Positions 41,600 through 53,647 of a stretch of DNA of 64,000 bases are shown one piece after another. Made by a program: the position numbers and the translations under genes. The notes under the pieces are model-generated. The model worked only from the letters and a program-made list of their open reading frames with translations, made no database searches and was not told where the DNA came from. Position 1 is the stretch's first letter; the number at the start of each line of letters is the position of its first letter. This DNA comes from Timema cristinae (Eukaryota; Arthropoda; Insecta; Phasmatodea; Timematidae), in assembly GCA_039000515.1 (NCBI GenBank), contig JBCFYV010000245.1, positions 30,339 to 94,338 of the forward strand, in the 5' to 3' direction.

Positions 41600-43330
41600 T
41601 CTTCTAGGAAGTTATACCCTTATTATGTCTAACTCTCTATGGAGTTAACTCACGCCAATTAGCTCGTGTTATTTACCTCCCTTGTAGCTCCTTAACTTAG
41701 GGCTAAATTTATGTGGCTTGGTTGTTATCATGTTTATTAAGTCCGCTAACTGGAAGTTTCAGTCAGCTATTAGGAGTAAAATAATCTATGGTAAATTTGT
41801 AATTAGATTTGATTACAGCCACTAATTAATATTACCGTAGAGTTGCTGCCCTTTAATCCCATTTGATATATTAGTATATGTCATGTTTTAACGAGTTACA
41901 AACTTTCTTATTTACACCTATGACCTGTATGTGTGGATGTACCTGGGTGCTTCACACCCGATGCTCCTTTGTCGAGCTATTTATTTAATTATATCCGTTC
42001 ATAATCTTAAGTTTAAACAATGGGTATTTTTAATATTTTCTAAATGTAATACTATGTACTTCAAATTGAATTGTTTGAATATTAATACACTTATTTGCTA
42101 AATTTGTAAAACATTCATATTTATTGTTCCTTGTAATTAACATTTGTAAGTACTGCAAATGTTGTAAATATTATTAAAAATAATTTAGGTATAATCCCAC
42201 AAAAAAATGTAAGTCACAATATATTTTTTATGACAAATACGTTGTGTCTTTAATTCTTTTTTGTAACTGTGACGTTCTGATATTTAAAAAAATTGGAATT
42301 TGGCTGCCATTTTCTAAGATGGAAGCTGGAGCACAGCCTGAATGTAGAGGGAATTTTAACATTTTGATCAGTCCAGATCAGGTAACAACTGTGCCGTCTG
42401 AACTTCCTGCATTTTTTCAGTTTTTTATTCTAAAATTGTCTGAGTATTTAGAGTATTTAAGTCACCTATTACGATAAGCACGCAATACAACCCGACTATT
42501 CTAAATCCATTCCACACGTGAATTTGGCAATGAGATGGATGTGATTTTATGTAGAAAGGTAGTGATGTTAGACTGAGTTTTGGTTGGTCTTTAAAAATAT
42601 ATACATATTTTTGTTGGGTTTGGATTTATTAGACAATTAGTATGCACTTGTATTGTACTCACTACTCAAGTTTAGTACCTCTATAGTGAAACGGATAAAA
42701 TATATCTTCAATCAACTTAAAAGCAAAAACAGTTTTAAGAATAAGTTTGGATGATCCTTGTTGCACAGTGCTAAAGAACTTAAACAAGTTTTGTTGAGCA
42801 AGAAGTCTTGAAAGCAGTTGCGTGTCTCACACAATTCAAGCCAATACGCCAAAAAACTTTTTAACATAAAGATATGAAGCGCGTTCAGATAATCAAGAAG
42901 GTTTAAATGTTTTGGTTCCAATAGCTCAACTAGATAAATAGTTCATAAACTGAGGTCTACGAGTATGAATCAAGTGGTTCCAATAATTACCACTAGGTTC
43001 CTAAAACTGATGCTACGCAGTTGATTGAGTTTTAAAAGATAAAAATTGTAACAAATTAAAACTTAAATTGTAATAAATATCAACTAATGGCTTATATTAT
43101 TTAGATTCAATTAACTAAAAACTAACTACACATCTGCGCTGTTTGCAATTATTTCTAAAATTCAAGAGCTCGTTTCTAACAAACAAAAGAAAAAAATATC
43201 GAACATATTGTATTTTATAAAGCCCTTGAGATAAATTTAGATTTTGGCAGTTATATTTTTGATTAATGTAACCGAAACATATTAAAACAAAATTAAAAAA
43301 CCCAAAAATAGTGAAAACTCACACATTCAA
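41600..43330. other. AT-rich intergenic DNA
   Basis: No gene or repeat recognised. Confidence 0.6.
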
Positions 43331-43336
43331 TAAAAA

Positions 43337-43576
43337 ACAGCTTCGGTGGTCACGTGGTCTAACGCGCTACTCTCGTGTTAGACTAGGCTTCCAAAGAAGA
43401 GGAGATCGGGGTTCGAGCCCTGCCAGGTGAACTCAGGGTGGTTTTTTACTCTCCTTCCCACGCGAATGCGGGCGAACTTCATCTCAATTAAACATTCCTA
43501 ATCCCTAAACCATTAGTGTAATAGTACATAGGCATATATTCCTAACGGGTAGTAAGAGGAGGTGCTAAGAAAACCT
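43337..43576 (+). mobile_element. SINE, full length
   Basis: Head agcttcggtggtcacgtgg, ctctcgtgttagactagg, B box ggggttcgagccctg, body cagggtggttttttactctcc and cacgcgaatgcgggcgaac, tail aacgggtagtaagaggaggtg then ctaag. In order and well preserved. Confidence 0.9.
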
Positions 43577-44309
43577 TAAATCTTTTGATTGTATTTTAAA
43601 GTTTGATTACATCTTAATTATGTTTCCTTGGATTACAAAGGATATATTTGAATGTTTTTTTTTTTCTCTTCAAAAAAGCCCTGAATCGCGAAATTTACGA
43701 AAACGAGTTAGCTAGCTCTATTTTGAAGGTCGCTCCATCGTTTGACATTGAAAGGATCTCAAACTACCATCAATGTGTTTAATCGATGTAGGGACGTCAT
43801 TCTTCGTTGCAGAAAGGGCTCAAGTCACTGACCGAAGCCTTTCCTGTAGGGAATTGTGGAAACTACTAAAAGTGATAAATAGAAAATTCCTGACTGTAAC
43901 AGTTCTTAACAAGAGGCCATATCATTAATAATAAATGTTTATTTCTTTATTTGGCTAAAATGGTTTTTAGCAAGCACTTTGTTTATGTGATTTAGGTGTA
44001 ATAAGTTGTTGTAATTGTTTTGTGTAATTATTACAAATAATAAAGTTTGGTTCGCATGGATTCAGAAAGTGTTAGTTTAAAGACACGTATAGTAAATTCT
44101 AATACATACAAACGAAAAAAAACCACATTTGTAATGTATACTTTTTTAAACCCTTATATTATGGTTATTCTCTCTCTCAATTAATAAGTATGTGTCACAT
44201 ATTTATTAATTTATCTTTAATATGATTGAAATTCTTTGTGTTGTAATTTGAATCGAACGGGAGGTCTTAAATCTCCACTAGGATGCGTGGTGAACATCGC
44301 TTTCTCTGT

Positions 44310-44321
44310 CGCGCATGCGCA
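44310..44321. promoter_or_regulatory. Candidate NRF-1 site
   Basis: cgcgcatgcgca is a perfect match to YGCGCAYGCGCR, a common core-promoter motif in animals. It is CpG rich in AT-rich surroundings. About 1.1 kb downstream, most of it a MITE, is a possible coding start at 45399. Confidence 0.45.
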
Positions 44322-44370
44322 GTCCTAGTTCGTAGTCTTCTTAGTGTTTGTACGCGTCTCTGACGATATC

Positions 44371-45244
44371 TAGTGATGGGCACAATCGAGTAATTACTCG
44401 AGTAATTCTTAGCGAATCATCTACTCGAATCGTCCCTTGGCAATCGGTTGGACAACATTACTCGGGAGTCTTGCAATGGAATTCGATACTAATAGCAAGT
44501 CCATAATCTCTTCCTGTAAGAGGCAGTCGACACCGACAGTGACCTCCACCCCCTTATTTACAGGTTTCACGTTACATACAGTCAATATGAAAGTATGCAT
44601 TTTAAGAAGTCTCTAACAAAAAAATTTTTGTTCTCTTTTTAATAAAATAAACTTCATTTATACATTCATGTAAAAAGAAATTGATAGTAATTTACCTTTT
44701 CAAAAGTGAAAACTGGTTTTTTTTTTTTAACTTACTCTAATTATTTTCAATTTATAAATAATCATATTTTACTAAGGAGAAATTTTAATCAAAATAATTA
44801 AGAAATACAATAATTAGTTTCCTTATATGCGATTGTGAAAATAAAACTGCCGAGGTGCCGAGTAAAAATAATCGAGTAACTTTCATCGAGTACTTTTAAA
44901 AGGAATCGGAAATGTGATACGCTTTGTTATCATGCTTTTTGATTGTGTACCTTACATATGCGAGTGTTTTGTATTGAAAATGCAAGTGAAACATTTAAAC
45001 AATAAAGGGTCATTTTTGCATATCAGAAGAAACTGTTGGTGAAAAATGAGCTCTAAGGGAAATATACCTTTTAAATGGAAAAAGCATGGTAAACAGTCCA
45101 GCAAATAAGGTCGATTCTCACTTATCTGGTAAGAAAAAAGACAGTAAAAGAATAACAAAGTCCGAGTAAAGTTACTCGAGTAATCCCGGAAGAATCAAAT
45201 ATTTCCGATTAAACATTATTTTTACTCGATTGTGCCCATCACTA
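44371..45244 (+). mobile_element. Non-autonomous hAT element (MITE-like), 874 bp
   Basis: Perfect 23 bp terminal inverted repeats begin tagtgatgggcacaatcg on both ends. An 8 bp target duplication is present with two mismatches (acgatatc / acgctacc). The motif cgagtaa recurs near both ends. Inside, at about 45045, a short frame MSSKGNIPFKWKKHGK may be the relic of a BED-type N-terminus. No transposase core is present. Confidence 0.9.
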
Positions 45245-45398
45245 ACGCTACCCCAATCTTCTCTCGCCATATGAGAGAACAACATGTTTTCCAAAGTGTT
45301 CTACCGTGAACGCGGGAATTATCTATTAAATTTAACATTCGATGTATGACATTCTAAAAATGGGCTTTATAAACTTAAATACGCGCAGATAAAGCAAT

Positions 45399-45410
45399 AT
45401 GGCAGCCAAG
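45399..45410 (+). other. Candidate first coding exon (MAAK) of a host gene
   Basis: caatatggcagccaag^gtgagt: an ATG in acceptable context, four codons and then a consensus splice donor. Without the hAT MITE it would lie about 200 bp downstream of the NRF-1-like site. No continuing exon was identified. A second ATG with a donor (MEPLA, 45796-45811) and an acceptor at 45961 leads only to a short frame that stops near 46008. Confidence 0.25.
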
Positions 45411-45419
45411 GTGAGTATT

Positions 45420-48390
45420 TATGTAAAATTAGTTATTATTTCACAAGATGGCGATAGATGTATTTACCACGTGTTTCACTGTGAATAAATTAACATTATA
45501 CATTAGTGTTTCCTTTCTATACTATCCTAAAACTTTCATTTTAAGCAAAGTACCACGGTCAATACTGAATTCTAAAACAAATTAAATAATGGCGAATATT
45601 AATTTCTAGGTTAAGAGAGTAGTATTCCGAGGTAATGATACATTTTAAAACAGTGTGAAGGGAAAACAAGTGCTCTGTGTTGATAGTAATCTGTGTATTA
45701 CATTTTGTAACCCTAATGTGGGCCTTTCTAGCGAGTAAAAGTAATAAATGTATTACGCACTAATTAAAAGGTGAAGGAAATTGATAACGTCAAAAATGGA
45801 GCCGCTTGCAGGTAAATAACCTTTATTATAATTATGTTTTAATTTAAATACCATGTTCCTAAATCTATTTGCTATAGTCATTTTTTACGTGGTTTTAAAA
45901 TTATTTTACTTTGAAAGAGGTTAAATCCAAAACTTAAGCTTTGTATAACGTATTTTTTCAGCATCAAGAAAAGGTGTTTCAACAATATATCATAGGATGA
46001 GCGGTTGAATGTGCTTTCTCGCTTTCTAGACCTAGCAAAATGATGAACAGGATATGTTCATTAAGGGTCTTGTTGACATGTATGAGGTTAAGCAATTATG
46101 TCCTCGCAAGGGAGATCAATCCAGGAAAAATACCAAGTCTACGTTTTAATAGACGAGAAAAGAAAGGTGTGTTGAAGCCATTTTGTACCTAATGGACGTC
46201 ACAATCAAACGTGTGAAACCCACCAGAGGACTTTTACTACAGGGATAATCTCCGAAAGACATGAGACGGAGGAATTCCAGCAATGCAATGCCAGCAAATA
46301 ACCTCTTTGATTAGATAAAGATAAAGAGGCATATGAAGAAGAGAGTCAGAATATATAGTGTGCATGAAATCATATTATTTATTACTAGCCCCCTTCCCCG
46401 TAAAAAAATATTGTAAATAATCCTGTAAAACAAAGCTTCAAATTATCCATCATGTCAATATAAAAACAAAACTTTTTTTTAAAATACAGTCCTACCATCA
46501 CTGTATAACCCCCTCCCTCTTTTTATCCTCCCTCCTATTTTCATCTCATTCCTCTATAATTTTGTTTGCTCTAGGCGCGAAAGGAATTGTGTATACACCA
46601 ATAAAACAAATTGTTAAAATCAAATTAATTTTTCAGCTTCCTCCACTTTCATTTACTCCCCTCGTTTCCCCATTTATTTTAATCTTTTTTTTTCGTTCCT
46701 TGTCACTACATCTATTTCTCTTTCCTCACCGCTACCCCCTTCACCAACCCCACTTTCCCTTCAACAACTTTTTTTTTCCAACGAATATATAATATACTAT
46801 CGACATTTTTATGAGGAATAAATTAAATTTTCAAAATAAAATATAGCCTATATTACCCGCTGATAATGTAGCTTTATATTGGTGAAAGAATTTTTAAAAT
46901 CGGTCTAGTAGTTTTTGAGTTTATCCATTACAAACAAAAAAATCTTTCCTCTTTATAATAATATTTAATATTTCTTCAAACACTAAAAATAGGTTTCAGG
47001 GTAAAGAGGTGTCGGCCAATGACATTACGGATTGTACTTTACAAAAGCGCATACTTGTCAGAGAAACCTCCTAAAAGAGTATTTCAAAAGACAAGAAAGT
47101 AAGTTTTTCTATAAGCTCTTTATCTGAATTTATTTATGAAACAAAATGGCCTGGATGTATTGTTTGCAGCCTATTTATCGGTTCATTTGTCAAACACACT
47201 TTTAAATTTCAACAACATGTCACCAGTTGTATCCCTTTTCCAAGTGCCCGTGCCTTTTTTGATGGAAGAGCACCCATTACCAAAATAAGGGATATTCGTC
47301 AAGTTGTGCAATACATTCCTGGGACGTATGAACGCTTTTATGAGGACATCCCTGAGTGAACCACAATTACAGAAGTTCATTGCGGCAACGAATATTTTTA
47401 ACAAGTTGTAGAAGACTTAAACGTGAACGACTTCATTTTAGTTAATTATTTTTACTGGGTTGATTTGGATGTAATTTTATTTGTGTTTTGGTTATTATTT
47501 TTAATTACATTTGAACTAGTATTAATTTCAAAAAAGGGTCTTAGTCAAAAGATTAGATCCCAAATTTTTCAATAGTTATTTAGATTATATTAAAAGCACC
47601 AAAACATAGTTTTCTTAGTTGACTATTTAAGCCATTTACAAAAAATTATAAACAAATTTTTTAAGATGTTTGTTTTAGAAGTTTAAAATAATATCTCAAA
47701 ACTACTTATTACTGACTTACGCCATTTCTGCAAAAAAGATTCATTTATATCTCTATATTGGTAAGGGTTTTTATATTTCCACAATAGTAAGCAATTTATC
47801 TCGTTGGAATTGAGTAAGATGATTTGATTTTTTAAACCAATATCTAGAGTTCCCTAACAGGCATTATTTGTTTGAAATGATATATAACTGTACACCGAGT
47901 ACAATGTCGTGTTGCGTACCTGGGTCTGCCTTGGTGGGCTCCTTGCTTCAGGTGTTTCCTGTCCCCATTGTTGTCTGGCTGTAGAGGGGCACACGCTCCT
48001 CTTGCAGTAGAACCCCAGTCTTCACCAATCACCTTTAACAAACATACAGGAGGTGAGTTTAACCTGGCCTGATACCATCAAGAGAGAATATAGTAGAGTA
48101 GAGTTCTGCGGTTAAATACAGCAACAAGCTCTCAGTACACAAACAAATAGTTTAATAAAGTAATTTAAAAAATATACCTCATATTGGATGGACCTTTAAA
48201 AAAAAAGTGTGTTATGATTATAGGTGGTATTAAATACACCGCATGTTTAAATATGTCAACAGGTTTAAATGTTTTCCAATTACCAAATCATAGTTTGATT
48301 ATGAGTAACTATTTAATTTCCTAATGTTTATGTGCGAGTCTCTCTTCCCACCATCCAGAAGCCCCTAAAATCTAGATAACTAGAAAGATA
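45420..48390. other. Intergenic or intronic, little recognised
   Basis: Pyrimidine-rich runs at 46490-46770. Frames are short. The only exon-like frame is at 47893-48030, listed separately. Confidence 0.5.
47893..48030 (-). other. Exon-like open frame, unrecognised
   Basis: On the minus strand, tgtttgttaaag is followed by an open frame (EDWGSTARGACAPLQPDN ... GAHQGRP) and then ccag^gtacgc. Acceptor- and donor-like sites flank a frame of unbiased, non-AT-driven composition. I do not recognise the protein, and this could be chance. Confidence 0.2.
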
Positions 48391-48394
48391 TTAT

Positions 48395-48810
48395 TATTGT
48401 TAGCCTTTAAAGGCCCTTCGATAAAATTAGGTCATTGGGGTCTAAACGATATAAAAAAAAGTAAAATCACTATATGGGAGTCATAATAAATAATTCACCT
48501 GTCAGAATATTAAGCAAAAAGGACATATAATTGTAGGCAAGAGTTAAGTTTATAGAGAATAATAAGCTCCAAGTTAAAATATAGGTATTGGAGCATAGAG
48601 TTAGGATTAATGTAATTGCATTAATATGTATGTGTTTCAAATGTATGTGTTTCAATAAAGTCGTAGTAATCTGTCAGAATAGGCATATGAAAACACAAGA
48701 TAATAAAAATCATACACAAATACTAAAATTGGTATACAAATGTAAAAAGAATAAATTTCAATATGAGAAGTTACTATTTGAGACACTCAATTAGAGTGCT
48801 CAAACCGGCT
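48395..48810 (-). mobile_element. LINE 3' UTR, 5'-truncated copy
   Basis: (ATT)n, then ggcccttcgataaaattaggtcattggggtc, then (at 48770-48805) ttgagacactcaattagagtgctcaaa. This parallels the 3' UTR of copy B (56826-56970: ggcccatcaacacatcgagg, gagacactccataggagtgc). It is a related but distinct subfamily. Confidence 0.7.
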
Positions 48811-48843
48811 ATTAGTGGAGGAAACGGTGCACATATGGGTTAT

Positions 48844-49824
48844 GGTGTAAATATGGGCAAATAAGTTTCCAGCTCTGTCAAGTAATGCACCCTGGTGGGA
48901 GTCATCCGAGGGTGTTCTTCCAAGGCCACTGTAGACTACTGTGCAGTTGGCAACGATTCGACACGTAATTATTGCGTTACATCGCTACTTTGTTCATCTA
49001 CGTACTACGTACTACGTGCTCACGTATTGTGAGTCACAAAATCTAAGTCGTTACAGTAACGTGTGTCCCGCACGACGACTTTGGGCCATGAATATGGTAT
49101 TTTATACCGAAACATGTCGGCCAGAATTTAATCGGTTTTTTAAACGCTGATTACTTAACCCAAGGAGTATGGGACAGAACAACATTAAGACTTGGATTCT
49201 CATTTATCGTTGCCTTTCGCTATAAAACTTTTATCACAACATGTTTTAACTTAAAAAGGACACCATTCTCTCAAAGCTCTGATTCCATTTAACAACTATC
49301 TCCATTATATAAACTTTAACTGTGTGTACTTTTATAAGTTTTTGTGCTGATATTAATTATTTTAATATGTTGTTTATGTGTTTATTTTGACTGATGGTCA
49401 CCAATTGGCTTAATATCTATTGTTATATGAATGATTTATTTTAATCTAACAATTTATTCATTTTTTATCTCACTTATCTCATGCTTGTTGTATCATTGGT
49501 TAACGTGTTTTTCACTATTTAAATATAATCATTGTTAACTTAAGATTAATTTTTATAATTTGTTCTAATAATTCTTCTATTTATTCAGCCTATCACCTTT
49601 CTATTGGAATCGTAAGTGGGGTTTCTAAGTCTTAACCGTACGCTTTAGTTTTACCTAATGTTATCATTGTTTAGTTTAAGAATCAAACTTTAAGTTATGG
49701 TACTTTTTAACTGACAAAACTTAACGCCTTTGAACATGACGTAACAGTCCAATATGGCGAATATGCTGGTAATATGGGCTACCCTACTTGTTGTAAATAT
49801 AGGCTAGTAGCCCATATTTACACC
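48844..49824. mobile_element. Candidate MITE with inverted ends
   Basis: ggtgtaaatatgggc (48844-48858) is matched in reverse by gcccatatttacacc (49810-49824). The right end also has an internal 12 bp inverted repeat (aatatgggctac at 49771-49782 and gtagcccatatt at 49807-49818). There is no coding core, and boundaries and target duplication were not fixed. Confidence 0.45.
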
Positions 49825-49829
49825 AACTG

Positions 49830-50490
49830 TTTTTTCCAATGACATTTAGCCACACCCTGTGTGATGTTATTTTTGCTTGAATATTTACTTAAAATATAAA
49901 TTTAATAGTCAGTTGACTCAAACTTTCAACTATGTAATAACGTTGAGAACTTTACTATTTATTTGTTTGAAATTTAAATCACAACTCCTAAAGCTTAAAA
50001 TACTAATTATATATTTGTTTACAATTGAAATATTAATTTATATATATCACCTACTTACCTTTATTTCATTGTAATAAATTTTCTTTCTTTATTTTAATTC
50101 ATGAAATGCTAGCCCGCCATAATTATTACTATTTTGATAGGTGATTTTAACGCTATCTGCTTTAAAGAGTGGTGGATTTCGGAACTATTTCAATCTTGAT
50201 TTAGTTTGTTTTAGAAATTTTATGCGCAAAGTTTAAATCATTTCTGTCTCCAAGGCCAGATATTATTTTTTTTAGATAAAAACAAAATAACATGTTTGGG
50301 TAATTGTTTTTAAAAAAAGAAGAAACGTCGTGTTACTAGGAATTTAAAAGTCCCTTTTTTGCTTTAGTCATTATAATTCAATGTAAAACTTTTTTTCTTT
50401 CAAGTATTGCTTCACAATAGTTTTATTAGTTTTATAATTTAGGAGGTATGCCTTATTAGGTAGGATTGGAATCTAGACTCGGAAAGAAAC
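49830..50490. other. AT-rich intergenic DNA
   Basis: No gene recognised. Confidence 0.6.

Positions 50491-50492
<2 letters not shown>

Positions 50493-50537
<45 letters not shown>
50493..50537. repeat. (AAT)n microsatellite
   Basis: About 15 units of aat. Confidence 0.97.
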
Positions 50538-50717
50538 ATAATTATCAATAATGTTTTTTATTATTATAATTTAAAATTAGTTACATTGTACAATCTAGTA
50601 ATGTTCCTGAGCACACACAGTGGTCCCGAGTGTAGAGGGGCGTCGTTGCCACTGCCGGTTAGTTGAGCTGGAGCTATTTTTCTGTACATTTTATTCTTTT
50701 CTCCTAGACATTGGGAG

Positions 50718-50816
50718 TGGCGCCCAACGTACTCAATTAGTAAATTATTCGGTTTCTATAATTCAGATAGATTGTGTTCATCTTTTTACTATTTATATTA
50801 AAGTGGCACCCAACGT
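50718..50816 (+). other. Two primer-binding-site-like 13-mers of an LTR element
   Basis: tggcgcccaacgt (50718-50730) and tggcacccaacgt (50804-50816), 86 bp apart. TGGCGCCCAACGT follows the 5' LTR in many Gypsy-type retrotransposons and is complementary to a tRNA 3' end. The first is preceded by gaca, a possible LTR end. Having two suggests a local duplication. Confidence 0.5.
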
Positions 50817-50858
50817 GGCGGCTCGATTTGTGTTAAGGAACTCGGTTGTGATTAGGGC

Positions 50859-51155
50859 ATGAGCGGAGGAAGCCATTTTACTAGAAGCAAGGCCAGAGCT
50901 CTAATTTCAAACACTAATATGGAGGTTGTAGGCGAGGCTTCGACAACGGAAGGCCAAGTTCTAAGGGAAGATGTTGATAATGACATATCAACAACAATGT
51001 CTTTAGAAGTAAGTGAATTTAGGGATGTAGATCAATTCCATGAGTTAAGCGAAGAGTTTGCAGAGACGAGGTCGGGTGGTCAGCCACAAGGTGTAGAGAC
51101 TGAACCAACCACAACACCTGTTGGGTATTATGAAGCGGAGCGAATTAGAGAATAA
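50859..51155 (+). pseudogene. Probable LTR retrotransposon gag, N-terminal fragment
   Basis: A 98-codon frame starts at an ATG about 40 bp after the second PBS-like site. It opens with a basic, Ser-rich stretch (SGGSHFTRSKAR) and becomes acidic (for example REDVDNDIST, VSEFRDVDQF). The position directly after a PBS is the main support for gag. There is a stop at 51153, after which a short in-frame continuation is seen. No nucleocapsid, protease or pol follows, so only the 5' end of the element remains. No protein similarity was recognised. Confidence 0.45.
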
Positions 51156-51159
51156 TCTG

Positions 51160-51760
51160 TGGCCCCGGTACCAGGAAGTGCAATAGTCTCAATTGGTTCA
51201 AATAATCAATCTCTTACTTTTTTAAAAGGAACGTGTATATGACAGCGGAGAGATGTGGAAGTGGCAGATCGTAATGTATTTCCCCGTATCGACCGTGTGA
51301 TAGGCTGATGACAGCCTCATACCCTCGAGAATCACTAATGGAGCGCTTGTCATAACATTCTCTACTTTGAGGGGGGTAGAATCAGCCGTAGTCAAGAGAA
51401 TAACGTTATTAGCAACCACCAAACGACTTGATACCACTTTGATAGAAATGGTACGATACACCACACAGACCTTCTCTATCTTAAAATAGATATAGACTGT
51501 TCAGAAGCCAAGTAGTGTAAGTAATATATTTTTTTAATTTGACTTAACATCAAAGAACAATTCATTTTCAACCTTTGTTTTCAGTGGTTAAAAGCTGTAA
51601 GTCAATAGCTACAAAATGTATTGATAGTTGGCAGTAATTTGTATAAGCATTGAAATAAAGCGATTGCTATTCTGAAACAAACAGTGTAAATCAGTTAATT
51701 GCAAAAAAAAATTATTTGATCACTTTGTCTACAGTGTTTTTAGTGTTTGTTTATGTTTAA
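51160..51760. other. Unassigned
   Basis: A minus-strand frame at 51222-51464 (TISIKVVSSRLVVANNV) has balanced composition and may be a piece of a mobile element gene, but I cannot place it. The rest is AT-rich. Confidence 0.3.
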
Positions 51761-51764
51761 CCCG

Positions 51765-52022
51765 CCTCGATGGCGTAGTTGGCTAACGCGCTTGTCGTGT
51801 TGAGCTCAACTGCTGAGGACGGGGAGATCGAGGTTCGAATCTCGGTCGGGTGAACTGGGGGGGATTTTTCCTAAATGGTTTTCCACTCTCCCTCCACGCA
51901 AATGTGGGTTCACTTCCTCTGATTAAACCTTCCCAATTCCTAATCCATTAATGTAATTAGTACTTAAAGCGTATAACCCGAACGGGTAGTAAGACGCTGT
52001 GCTAAATATTATTATTATTATT
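51765..52022 (+). mobile_element. SINE, full length, best reference copy
   Basis: Head cctcgatggcgtagttggct (A box), cgaggttcgaatctcggtcgg (B box), body gggggatttttcc, ccactctccctccacgcaaa and tgggttcacttcctc, tail aacccgaacgggtagtaag and acgctgtgctaa, then (ATT)n. The (TAA)n-type tail equals that of the LINE copies. Confidence 0.92.
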
Positions 52023-52059
52023 TATGTTTTATGTAATGTATAACCTCTATTAGTCAATA

Positions 52060-52490
52060 ATTCAGGACATGATGGAAGAAACTAATATTGATGCATCAGA
52101 TAGTTGAGATTACTCTAGTAAGTATAACATTTTACATATTGTTAAAATTAATATAGAAATCATTCTTTGAGTTGTTAAAACATTAAATAAGAAGCTATAA
52201 TGTTTATTCATTTAATATATTTTCTTGTTTTATGATTTTGCGGTAGAAGTACAACCTAAAAGGAAGCTATTTAGCAAGGGAAATATTGATAAAAATACTA
52301 AACCTCCAAAGCATTCAAGTGAGTTATACAAAAACATTCTGCTGAAATTTTATTTACTATGGAGAAAAAGACTAAAGCAAAACTAGATAAAGAGCTACAT
52401 CTCCGCAAAGCAGAATAGGCTCTAGAAATGCTGAGACTAGATGCAAGCAAATATAACGAAAATTATGTATGCACTTTTGAATTGCAAAAA
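52060..52490 (+). pseudogene. Possible remnant of a transposon accessory protein
   Basis: Short coding-like pieces are separated by splice-like sites: MMEETNIDASDS, then (after ttgcggtag) VQPKRKLFSKGNIDK with a donor tcaa^gtgagt, then MEKKTKAKLDKELHLRKAE and ALEMLRLDASKYNEN with a stop between. The charged, Leu/Lys/Glu helix is common at the C-terminus of the Myb/MADF-type proteins of Harbinger elements. It is too short to be sure. Confidence 0.3.
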
Positions 52491-52499
52491 AGCTTTACC

Positions 52500-53640
52500 C
52501 TTTCCTAAATTGAGCACTTCAACTGCATATTACAAAACAAATTTATATGTTGTCGCACTAAGCCTTACCGGGTATACAAGGGGATTATTTTAACCAGATT
52601 GATAAAATGATTAGAATAACAAAAATAGATTTATTATAACAGAAAAATAAAAGGTGTGTTTGATTACAATAGATATACAAAAACATAAGATAGAAGTTCT
52701 AAATTAATACTGTCTTGTTGAGACACGGGCGAGATCAAATGCAGTAGGCTTGAAGAGCAATGTTCAATAACAAAACAGCTGGACTGACGCCAAACTAGGC
52801 TCAGGTGATTCTAAAAGAAAAACAGTGAAGTAATTATAAACAAAAGTTAACGGGAAATGATATACATATAGTATTATTAACACGTTTATAATTTAAACTA
52901 GCTTGCTTGATTGGGACTTTAGAACAATCCTTAAGAGACATTGTATAATGAATAGCAATAGAAAGGTTAGTTGATTACATTGGTAGATGGCTAACATACA
53001 AGTGTCTACACACAATAGTACTATGGCCGGTCCTTTCTCTATTGGTACTGCCAGAGCATTCAATAGTACATGTATTTACTGACCCACTCCCTGGGCTACA
53101 ACACTAATATAATTCATACAAGACTAATACTCAGTCAATAGGTGCCAAAAATGGGCAATGAGAAAAAGGTATTATCCGTGCGAACCCCATATGGTAACAA
53201 GCGGAGCTCCGCGCTTTACACACCCAAGCTAATACCACACGCGAAGCGTGGCAACAAGAATTATTCAGCACATTGAACACATTGACCCAACTAGGTCCTA
53301 AAAAAAAAAGGTAGACAACCTGGTTGTAGCCATAAAAACAATTGTGTAGTCTTAAGGACTCAAAAGAAAAATCTAGTGCCTGTTGAGTATAGTAACCATT
53401 TGGACTAAGTCCTCATTACATCTGGAACTCAAGGCTCCTATATCGAAACTATATCACATGGATATAGGAAAAACATGGCTCCTTCGACCAATATAACAAG
53501 TCTGAGGGACTTGAGCAACACTAGAGTTACTGTGACTACATCCACAGAGTTGGAATAATACAAAACCAAAATCGAGTCACTCTGACTGAAACAAGAAGTC
53601 AAAATAAACATAATAGTCGCCTCGACTATACTAAGTATGA
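52500..53640. other. Intergenic, with dispersed repeat
   Basis: No gene recognised. 53010-53070 matches 41490-41565 in reverse. Confidence 0.5.
53010..53070 (-). repeat. Dispersed repeat (inverted copy of 41490-41565)
   Basis: tactatggccggtcctttctc, then ggtactgccagagcattcaatagta, the reverse of 41490-41565. Confidence 0.6.
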
Positions 53641-53647
53641 AATAAAC

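Noticed and set aside
45796..46010. Two-exon host gene starting MEPLA
   Set aside because: Donor and acceptor look acceptable, but the joined frame stops after about 18 codons and no further exon is supported.
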